Below, in pieces: positions 39,401 through 48,800 of a DNA stretch of 64,000 nt. The translations under genes were made by a program, and so were the position numbers. The first letter of the stretch is position 1, and each line of letters starts with the position of its first letter. This stretch comes from Cinclus cinclus. Lineage: Eukaryota > Chordata > Aves > Passeriformes > Cinclidae. The stretch spans positions 3,534,001-3,598,000 of the forward strand of contig NC_085073.1 of NCBI RefSeq assembly GCF_963662255.1, written 5' to 3'. The notes under the pieces are model-generated. The model saw nothing but the letters and a program-made list of their open reading frames with translations, was not told the DNA's origin and made no database searches.

Positions 39401-42213
39401 GGGGATGCCTCCAAGTTACCTACAGCATACTCTGTAGGCTGATCTGGAAGTTCTTTCACTTCTGCATCAGCACTTCCTTTACTATCAGACAGCGAATCAA
39501 GAATATTATGGGCACTGTAATCATCTCCACAATCTACAGCATTGCCATTATCTATTTCAGCTTCATCTAACACACTAATATCCATCATGTCAATATCCTG
39601 CAAGTTATCCAAACTTGCTTCAATATCGTCCTGTGGAAAGAAAAAAAGCACATGTCACAGTCAGGGTGACTTGAGAGCCATCTGCCATCAGTCCCCTCCA
39701 AAGCCAGCCCCTGTACCTGGCCATCTCCAGAATCCTCCTCCAGGCCGTTGTCTTCCACTCCCTCTTCGTCTGGCCTACGTCCTAACAACATTACCATCAT
39801 TAGAATGAAAACAGTAATTAGAGCTGTACCTTCAAGCTTTACTTTCTCACCAGAGTTGGTATTCCCTTCAGTTTTTGCCCTTTTTCCCACAACTGTTTGT
39901 TATCACCCCAGTAAGTGACAAACACACCACAGTCCAACAGCTGGCAGGAGCTCAAGCTCTGTGACCTCCCCGGAACATTTGGCTCAGATCAGATTGCAGC
40001 AATTTATTACCTCAACCTTTCGTTTCTTTACTCTTACTAGCACAGAAAAAAAAAAAAAATCCAACCAACCAAAACACAAAATACTGAAAACACCCCACTC
40101 TACCTTTGAGTTTTGCTGCAGTGCTCTGTCCACCAGCTGGATGTGAGTGATCCCAACTGGCATTACTGAAAACACTACACCAGCTTCAGCACCAAAGAGC
40201 AACTCCTCCAACTCTGAGCTGAGCAGCTGCTTGATCTTTTATGAATTTTATTTTCCTCAATAACTACAAGCACATTACAACTGGAAAGTGAGAGGGGTTT
40301 TAGAGCCAAGAGGAACATTTCATCTACTTCCATCCCAACACTAAAAGCACTGTAATAGACATCAGATGTTTTTCTGAGACGTGAAAATGAATATGATTAA
40401 AAAGATCTCTTTCACCCAGAGCTGTGACAATTGCCCTTTATCTGGTCAAGATTGTACATTTTAGCCTGCAAGCAATTGCACCATCACTCCAAATCAGATG
40501 TAGTAACAAAACTCAAATTAGCTGGCAAAACAGTTGATTTTCATATCACAAATTTACATTCTGTGTAAACCAAATCTAGTAATGAAAATACTGTAAGACA
40601 ATTATTTTGCTCAGCTCCAATGCAAAGTTGTAAACACTATTTGCTTACAAAAGACAATCAAATTGTGCTAATTAACCAATTTTTGAAAACCAGCAAGTTA
40701 TTCTCTAAAAATAATGATTACGTAAGACTGTCTCTCCACTACAAAACCCAAACATAAGGCCTTGAAAACATGTCTGACTTGAAAAATTGATTAAAAACTT
40801 GTCTTCTGGGAAGAAAATTGCACCTGCTATTAGCTATGAAGCATAATGCTACAGACCTTATTTTGCATTTCCTAGAAATTCTGTCTTTCTACATAAAAAG
40901 GTATAAAAAATACTGACAGTGCTTCAGTGTTACTTGGTAATTTTCAATACAATCTCAGGGAACTCTGAGAGCAAACCAATGGAAACTTCAACATTTCTTG
41001 CCTTGTTAAATCACATTAAATTCTCTGAATAAAAGACTATTAAGTTTAATATTAGATCACCCATCCCTAGAAACCTAAGCACAAAATTGGGGAAGAGTAC
41101 TGGTAACAAATAAATCTTTTTCTTATGAAGGTTAAGTTCAATGAAGATCCAAGGATGATAAGATGGAAAGTTTCTCTAACTGCCCTGTACCTTTGCTGCT
41201 TCTTTTTGGAGTTTTCTTCACTATATTTTCTGAAACCACTGGAATTTCATCAGGATTCCCTCCTTCCTCTTCAATAGCCTAATAGGGGCAAAAAAAAAAA
41301 ACCACATATAAAAACAGACATTAAATTTTTCATTTGTACATTTTTGTTGAGTTTAAGAGCTGGAAACCACAGGCCAAAAAATTCCAAACCATGAATCAGC
41401 AACTGGGACATGCGAATGAAAAACCACCAGACCAACGCAACAAGCACACAGAAGGCAGTAACATGTTGGTGTAAGGTTTCGGGAAAGCAGTCAGAAAAAA
41501 AACAAAAAAAAAACCAAAACAATCCTACAGCATTTGTGGCTGTGCACAGAAACACGGGTTGCTGTGACAAAGTAAAAACCCCGGGACACTGCAAGCAGCA
41601 GGTCAGATTAGGGAACGCACGAAACGTTGTCATGAAGACAGCGAACGGGCTACCAGCTAGATTGCCAGAAAAACATCAGTACGCAGCAAAAAGCCCGACA
41701 GACAGCGTACAGAACTGTAAATCCAAGAACTCAGGCAACAGCGGAAGACTGTAGTGCACGAAACTAAAAATACTCGGGCCGAGTACTGGAATCACAGCGG
41801 GACTCGATGACACTCCGTGACAGCAGCGGCCGCAGAGCGAGCCTGGGACGGCCCAGGGCAGGCCCGGCCTGGCCGGGCACCGAACGCTCGCGCGGATCCC
41901 GGCGGGCCCCGGCCCCGCCGCTCTTTGGCGCCATTTTCCTCAGCGGTGCTCGCCGGGCCGGGGTCGCAGCAGCTGCACCCACTCCTAAGGCAGCCGCAGC
42001 GCGTCCGCCCGCTCTCACCTTCCTCAGCCGCTCCATGAGGACGCTCTTGTTCCCGCCGCTGTCCAAGTTGCGGTGCCTGAGCTCGGCCCGCAGGTCTATA
42101 ACGCGCAGCTCGCTCAGCGGCCGCCGCCGGCTTTCAGACTCCGAACCGGTGACGCCAGGTCCAGCCAGGGAAGAAGACTCCCCCAGCCCGGCCGCCGAGT
42201 GACTCTCCGCCAT
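27428..42213 (-). CDS. SAFB2: SAFB2, scaffold attachment factor B2
   Basis: SAFB2 is a nuclear matrix and RNA-binding protein that binds S/MAR DNA and acts in transcription repression and splicing. Twenty-one exons join in frame to 933 residues (human 953): 42213-42019, 41278-41191, 39781-39717, 39630-39424, 38342-38280, 37425-37398, 36445-35944, 35516-35470, 34963-34863, 34048-33899, 33802-33702, 33232-33096, 32566-32478, 31970-31834, 31243-30950, 30504-30367, 29643-29604, 28912-28800, 28049-27937, 27732-27666 and 27554-27428. Domains: SAP about 33-67 ([20 protein letters not shown]), acidic region, RRM about 406-485 with NLWVSGL and ARCYGFVTM, Glu/Arg-rich coiled region about 592-735, Gly/Arg-rich tail ending RFSRRY. 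Named SAFB2 because it points away from MICOS13, as in human. Exon 7 is identical to that of SAFB. The exon 4 donor is the weak GCT|gtaggt. Confidence 0.95.
30950..31243 (-). other. SAFB2: SAFB2 exon 15: Glu/Arg-rich coiled segment
   Basis: This exon encodes about 98 residues dominated by Glu, Arg, Gln and Leu, with repeated [14 protein letters not shown] blocks, and ends RRPYDPDS. The coding strand is almost purely purine in long stretches. It has exactly the same length (294 bp) and phase as exon 15 of SAFB. The family uses this region for self-association and partner binding. Confidence 0.93.
33899..34963 (-). other. SAFB2: SAFB2 RRM exons 9 and 10
   Basis: The RRM is split over exon 9 (34963-34863) and exon 10 (34048-33899). 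The RNP2-like motif is NLWVSGL and the RNP1-like motif is [13 protein letters not shown] has NFWVSGL at the RNP2 position. The intron between the two exons holds a weak possible CR1 remnant near 34127-34240. Confidence 0.93.
34127..34240 (-). mobile_element. Possible degraded CR1 fragment in SAFB2 intron 9
   Basis: The plus strand reads 'gatgggaaaggacttttaaa', 'agttcaatcaatccccagtc' and continues with weak similarity to reverse CR1 3' sequence. Similarity is low and the boundaries are guesses. Confidence 0.3.
35711..36806 (-). repeat. SAFB2: Inverted identity tract, left arm (SAFB2 exon 7 and flanks)
   Basis: Read on the minus strand, this 1,096-bp tract matches 49170-50265 on the plus strand base for base wherever I compared it. 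I checked both intron flanks line by line, one internal exon stretch, and translations in several frames. It includes the complete exon 7 (35944-36445). Identity ends abruptly at 35711, where the next bases differ completely, and with three substitutions and one indel over about 90 bp beyond 36806. Coordinates of the arms sum to 85976 throughout, so there are no internal indels. Confidence 0.93.
37397..41190 (-). other. SAFB2: SAFB2 introns 2-5
   Basis: These introns separate the small exons of the acidic region. They hold a TA/CA-rich microsatellite at 38022-38108 and otherwise AT-rich unique sequence without recognised repeats or RNA genes. An in-phase open extension follows exon 4 to a second possible donor at 39352. 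Confidence 0.6.
38022..38108. repeat. Compound TA / CA-TA microsatellite
   Basis: A long 'ta' run is followed by interrupted 'catata' and 'ca' runs. It lies in SAFB2 intron 5, about 260 bp from exon 5, and explains the short Tyr/Cys/Ile-repetitive open frames there. Confidence 0.95.
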
Positions 42214-42707
42214 GGGCCGTGGTTTGGAGCGGCGCGCACGGGACGAGGAGGGACGAAACCAACGCGGGAGCGCCGCAGCCGCAGCTGCAGCACAAAATGG
42301 AGGAGCCCTGAGGCGCTGGGTAGGGAGAGGGGGCGGGAAAGAGAGGGAGGCGCAGCGCGCATGCGCACCGAGGCCCGGGGAGGCCGCGCGCGCCGCGGCG
42401 CCGTCAACTCCGGAGCGGCGGTGACGTCACGCAGCCAGCCGGCCCCCGGACCCCCCTGCGCATGCGCGAGAACACTCGAGCCGTCCTTGGACGCGGGCGA
42501 CGCCATTTGCGCTTGCGCGGGGCGATTCTCCCGCCAGGCCCCGCCCGCTCCGTTCTGCCCGCGCCTGCGCACAGCGCGCTTTGTTCCCCCTCCCCTCGGC
42601 GACTGTCGCTCCCCACCATTTTGTGCCGTGATCGCCAGTTTCGCTGCTGGGTTGTGCCGTGTTCTCCTGCGCGTTCGGGCTCGGGGCGAAATACTGAAGG
42701 GGCCTTG
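42214..42707. promoter_or_regulatory. SAFB2/SAFB bidirectional CpG-island promoter
   Basis: The 494 bp between the two start codons is GC-rich and CpG-dense. Near the middle it carries the palindromic full CRE TGACGTCA (42422-42429) and two NRF1-type palindromes, cgcgcatgcgca (42356-42367) and tgcgcatgcgcg (42457-42468). An Sp1-type gggcgg lies at 42331-42336. A compact shared promoter between SAFB and SAFB2 is known in mammals. All the central motifs are near-palindromic and so equally usable in both directions. Confidence 0.9.
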
Positions 42708-42896
42708 ATGGCGGAGAGTCAATCAGCGGCCGGACTGGGGGATTTCACATCCCTTGGTGGGGCCGTGGCTTTTGGTTCCGAACCCGAAACCCGGCGGCTG
42801 AGCGAGCTGCGAGTCATCGACCTGCGGGCTGAGCTCAAGCGGCGTAACCTGGACAGCGGGGGGAACAAGAGCGTCCTCATGGAGCGGCTGAGGAAG
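42708..42896 (+). other. SAFB: SAFB exon 1: SAP domain
   Basis: This first coding exon holds 63 residues, including the whole core of the SAP DNA-binding motif ([18 protein letters not shown] and SVLMERLRK). The matching SAFB2 exon (42213-42019, minus strand) is 65 residues and has nearly the same 3' end, but the nucleotides have diverged in the middle. The start codon has G at +4 and T at -3. Confidence 0.93.
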
Positions 42897-45800
42897 GTGA
42901 GGCGGGGGGAGACGGGGGGAGCGGCGTGCGGCCATCCGGGTCCTTTGTCTGGGGCGCTCTCGGCGCGTGCGCGCTCGGGGCCGGGCCCGGGGCCTGCGGC
43001 GGGGCTGCCGTGAGGGGAGCGGGGCTCCGCTGCTGCCACCGGCCACCCGGGAGTGTCCCCTTTGCTCCCGCCGCTGCAGAGCCGTTGCCTTCGCGCTGTT
43101 TCATGGCGCCGCTCTGTGCTGTGGGCGCCCGTTCCGCCGCCCGCGCTCCATCGCTGCTCTGGAGCGCGGCTCGGGTTGCACTGGCTGGAATCTGAGATGG
43201 CCTCGGCCTTTCTGTCACTGCTTGACCCCGACGTCCGCGCGTCCTTCCCCCATTTACTCTCCAGTTTTCCCATACACATACATGTGCCCCTTCCCCATAC
43301 CTTTTCTCGTGCTTGTTCTCTACGCCGTTCACATAATAGGTAAAGTTGGAAGGGAGCACAGCGAGTCATCTGCTCCAGCAGCGTTTTGTCCTAGAACCCA
43401 TGGTGTAGGGTTTTGTCCAGACAGTTACTGTATATGTCCAGTGGCAGAGATTCCACACTCTCCCTGGGCAGTCTGTTCCAGTGCAGGCTCACTCGCACAG
43501 TAAAGAATTTTATTCTCCTATTGAGGTGAAACTTTCTGTGCATCAGTTTCTGCCCTGGTGCTTGGCGCCCCCACACTTGACCCAACTCCATCTCTCCGAC
43601 CTTTCTGGAATGTATTCCCATAGATTTCCATGAGGTCAGAACAGCACAGTCAGCCTTGGACCCTTACGGGTTCTAACAGGCCTGCACTTTGAGAAAAAAC
43701 TCATGTAACTGAGCTCCTGTTTTATACCTTTTTTATGAGTCTCTTAACAGTTTTATACTGTTACTGTGCTTATCTGCTCCCCAGCTGTGGCTTGATTTGG
43801 CTGTGGGGTTGTGTTATACCCTATTATTTAGTATTTCTGTCAGGTGATAGAGCTGCCTGGCTGTATGACCTGAGCTAGGGAGAGACACCAGTGTTTCTCT
43901 CTGAAATATCCTTACAAATGCAGTTGTGATTAAACCCTAGCAGGCAGCCAAGCACCACATGGCCACACACTCAGGATGGGGGCTAGAAGTGGAAGGGTAA
44001 AAGGGAGAATAAATTTGTGGGGTTGTGATAAAGACATTTTTATAAACTTAAGAAATGTTAGGGCAAAAAAAACCCCCAAAACTACACAGATGAAGAAAAT
44101 TAATAAAGCACATGAAGCACACAAGAGAAACAAGCAATGTGAAAGAAAATTAATTCCTTACTGTCAACCAGCTCAACTGATGCTGAACCAGATCTCAAGT
44201 AATGGCAACCCCACCAGCATCCACCAGTTTTATTGCTGAGCACAACACCCTCTGGTCTGAAATATCCTTTTGGGCAGCTGTCCGGCTGTGTCTGTTCCCA
44301 ATTCCTTGTGCTCCTCCTCTTGCAGTGAGGCAGAGTGGGAAGCAAGAAAAGCCTTGACATTGTGTAAGCTCTGCTCATCAGTACCCAAAACTTCCCTGTG
44401 TTACCAGCACTGTTCTCAGCACAAACTCCAACCACAGCCCCCTGTCAGCTGCTCTGAGGGAATTATGTGCCCCATCCAAAGCCAGTACAAATGCACACCA
44501 GCAAATAATACAGTGCATATCATCCTGCTGTCTCCAACAGGCCATTGAGGAGGAAGGAGGAGATCCTGATGAAATTCCCGTGGCCTCAGAGCTGACCACA
44601 AAGAGAATGCCAAAAAGAACTAGCAAAGGTATGGTGTCTGGACACTTGCAGTTCTACTGTCTGCATGGCACTAGAACTTGGCATACAAACTCGTTTTCTC
44701 CTTTTGAATTAGTTTAATGTTTTTTTAAATATTGCTTTTTACCTTGTGCAAAATTGTAAAACTCTCTTGCATTAATGAGCAATAACAACTTTAAATGATA
44801 ATACGACACCTGGCTGTGTTTTACCAAGTCCTGAAACTTGAAGATGAAAGTGTAAATTGCAGGTGTTTCTGTGTTTGTGACCATGAGTAAGAATTGTGTC
44901 AGGTACAGAGCAAGCAGCTGCAGCATAAGCTCCATGGAAAGCCTCTATCATTATAATTCATTTATACTTAAACTGTAACTTTAACTGTATGTTGTTTCAA
45001 AATATTACATATTGTACATGTGTACTTTTTACATGTGGCTTATTTGAGTTGCTCACATCTAGTTTTTAAAAGTACTTTTTGATGAGAAACAGACTAGTAA
45101 GCTGCTTCTTTTAAGACAGACTGGCTAAAATAGAAGAAGCTGTTGTCTTTGAATAGCAGTAGGAGTTTGGGGGTGACAGATGTGCTTAAATGTGATTTGT
45201 ATGTCTAAGATCTTGAAAGTGAGCACTAATTCTTAAATCCCTTTAATTAAGGGAGATGTTTTTGTAACAATCTTAAGGTGTTACATTTAAATGGATTACC
45301 CAGAGCCTGTTGCATCTTTTTAGGTGTTGAAGTGTTGTGGAATGAGACTGTAGCTTTAGAAAAATACTGGGCTGCTTGTAGTTTGTGCTCCTGTTTGCTT
45401 TTATGGGGGGGCAAGGTGACCTCAGTTGTAACCATACAGACCCAGACTTCTGAATCAGCCTCATAAGGATTACTTATAACAAGTTGAGTGTTCAACAGAT
45501 AATTCACCAAAGCTTAAACATATTACAAAATGTAGTGCTACATCTTACTGCAGTGATACTGTTTTTAGGAAGAAAACCAGAAGAGGAAGGTGTGGAAGAC
45601 AATGGTCTAGAAGAAAACTCCAGAGATGGGCAGGTAAGTGAAATCATGATTGTAGCTACTAAGAATGTGCATCATGAATCTGCAATGAATACACATTTAC
45701 CCTTTTTCTCTCTCTAGGAGGATATTGAAGCAAATCTGGATACCTTACAGGATATTGACATGATGGATATTAGTGTATTAGATGAAGCTGAAATAGATAA

Positions 45801-48800
45801 CAGCAGTGCTGTAGACTGTGGGGAAGATTATAGTCCTGACAATATTCTCGATTCTCTGTCTGATAATAAAGATAATGTTGAAGCAGAGATGAAAGAGCTT
45901 CCTGATCAGCTAACAGAAAATGAGGTGAGTGAGTAGATGTATTTGTATTTTTTCAGAAGATGTTTAATAGGATATGGGCACATGAACAAGATATTTTAGT
46001 CCAGTAGAATACAGGACATGAATGTGATTCAGATTCTATTCCCCATTCACAGCTCTCATGTCCTATTCTTATAAATGTAAATATTCTTGAGGCTTGAAAT
46101 GTTCTCAGTAGACGAGTCATCTTCCTTACCTTTCAGTATCATCTTTCCTTGCTGTGAGAGGAGCCTGGAATTGAAAATGCTGTATTAGTTTCTGTATTCC
46201 CTCTTCTTGTTTATGTTGCATATGTTAAAGTGTATATGTGCATACACCCAGCCATCCTAGTATTTATATATATGGGGAGAGAGAAAAAATAAATTTTCAA
46301 CTCAGGTAATTTGGATATCTCTTCTGCAGAAATAATGCTCTGGTTTAAGGAAGTTGTGTTGTTCTGTTTTCTTATAGAGATTGATAAAAGAAGAATTCCT
46401 ATATTACCCTGTTTTGACATTGCTTTGACTTGGTTTTGAGAGCAGCTAGCAATGTCATTTGGAGACAGCACAGGGTTATGCATAAGTCACATGCATTCCC
46501 CAAATATTACCCTTCTGGGATCCTTGAGGGTTTGGATTTTTTATTTCTTTTAGGCTGTTCACTCAGCAAATATAACATACTCTCCTTTGCCGTCTGCATA
46601 TCTGCTTCAACTTCTTATCATTTACCTTCTGTCACTTGAAAAGGGAGATTTTTCTCAAAGCCTTTGTGTTTGATTGTCCTGTCAGTGCCACAGGAAAGCC
46701 AAAACCCTTGGGCCCACCAAGTGTCAGCATCCTGTTCTGGGGACTCTTCACTGGGCAGTCCCCTGGATCAGAGAGTGGTTCCAGTGCCTGGGGAGTGTCA
46801 CACAGAGCACAACAGAGCCCTGTCCCAGGTCTCCTCACTCCTCTTATTCACTGGTGGTGCCCTTTAAGGACTCACACTGAACCCATTATGGAATAACACC
46901 GTTTGTATCAGAAAATTACAACAGGGTTCCAGGTTCCAGGGTTGCTAGTGGTAGTATCTGTCTGTAAAAAAAACCCACCATACTAACCAGCTTTAATTAC
47001 TGAGAGAAGCTGGCTGGAGTTCATAATTCATCACACTTATAGTACAATTCTTACTCACTATACATCCCTAAAGGGGAAAAGACAGGTTCAGACTGCTGCA
47101 GTGGAGCCTTCCCTAACTTCTCCCCACTTTTAACTTGTTTTAGTGCTATTTTTATGTTTAGGCGGAGCTTGAGTGATTCTGGTTGTGCATCCTGCTCAGT
47201 GCAGGGTGGTCATGCCTTGGAGGTGGGTGACATCAGTGGGACATCTGAGGTGACCTTTGGCACAGAGCTGTGCATTCTGCTGGTTCAACAAGAAATCTTT
47301 TCCTTTGGTTGACAGCTGCTCTGTGGCTTATCAGCTACAAGGTACCAGTGAGTCCTCCCTCTTGCAGGGATTTCAACAGAGCCCAGCTGTGGTGTCTGCA
47401 CCCCCACAGACCAAACAAACACAAAGGCTTGGAGAGACTCTCCCCTTTGATGGGGCTGAACACAGAGTCATTGCGACAGCATTCCCTTAGCCTGAAAGGC
47501 AATTTTGTAGTGTTCTGTAAATTAACCTTATGTAACCAATGAGTTTTGGTTGAATCTTTCCCCCAGCTCGTTAAAGAAGAAAGATTTTTGGGATATTATT
47601 TTCAGTTTGGAAGAGTGTAAACCTAAGTCAGCTTAATTTCTAACTTGATTTTTTCATTTAGAAACTTAAGTTAAAAAGTGGGGAAGTGAAAAAACATGTT
47701 CAGTACCCACAGAAATGTGAAATAAGACTCTAAAAATAACTTTGAAATGGACAATGTCCTGTTGAAATTAAAGTGAAAAGTAATTAGAGAAAGATGTTTA
47801 AATATGAGGTTATTTCCACGTTGCTCCTAATTTTTGGATCACACTCTGAAGTAGCAATTGAGATCTGTCAAAAACTTTAAAATACTTCTGGTATTCGTGA
47901 AAGGGAAAATTAAATACAGCTGTATTGTTCTTAATCTGCTTTTGGTAAGAAATGCTTTCATTCCTTTTTTACTCTTTCAGGAAGATTATGATGAAATTGA
48001 AAACAATTTAGAAGCTTCCTCTTCTGATTTAATTGAAATGAAGGTAAACTGAAAATATGGCTGTATTTCATAATTGTACGTTGTATTATTAACTCAGTTC
48101 TCATACTACAAAAAAGAAAATGTGACTGTGATATGAAATTGTAACAGAATCCAAGACATTTATTTATGACCTTGCTAAGCACATGTGTGAATTGAGAGTG
48201 CCCTGTGATTTTATTTTCCCCACTTTTCAGTCAGCTCTTAAGATTGCCTTTATGTTATGGCAGATAAAAAGGGTCTCGTACTGCTGATTTCTTCTCTCTT
48301 CCACTGTTATATGAAGTAGTGACTGCGTTTGGTTTTTAGTCTGTAGTTGGTGTGGTAATGCACAAAGATACTTTATTGGTCTCTTTTATAAGTTGTGGCT
48401 GATATTTTGATTTGGCTTTAGTGTGTCAGAAAAGTTACCTATATAAAATACACATTTCCAGTGGCTGGTGAAAAAAGAGCTAAATGTAGTAGATGAATCT
48501 GTTTAGTTTTCAATTTTGGGATTGGGCAGGGAGTCGTTAATATTCTGTGTTAGAAAATGCATTTTATAAAATCCTCATTCTGTGGTCTTTTTCTCCTAAA
48601 CAGAAAATGGAGAAACTACACATGGAGCCAGGTACTGTTAAAGAAAAACATATTCCTGTCTTTTCAACTAATACTTTTTAAACCATTAACTATTAAAAAA
48701 CCCAAGCAAACAAACATAATTTGCATTATTTTTATAATGGACAATCCAGATCGTGCAGGGTCATAGAGATTGGAAACCCAATCATATCCCCAGATCTGTG

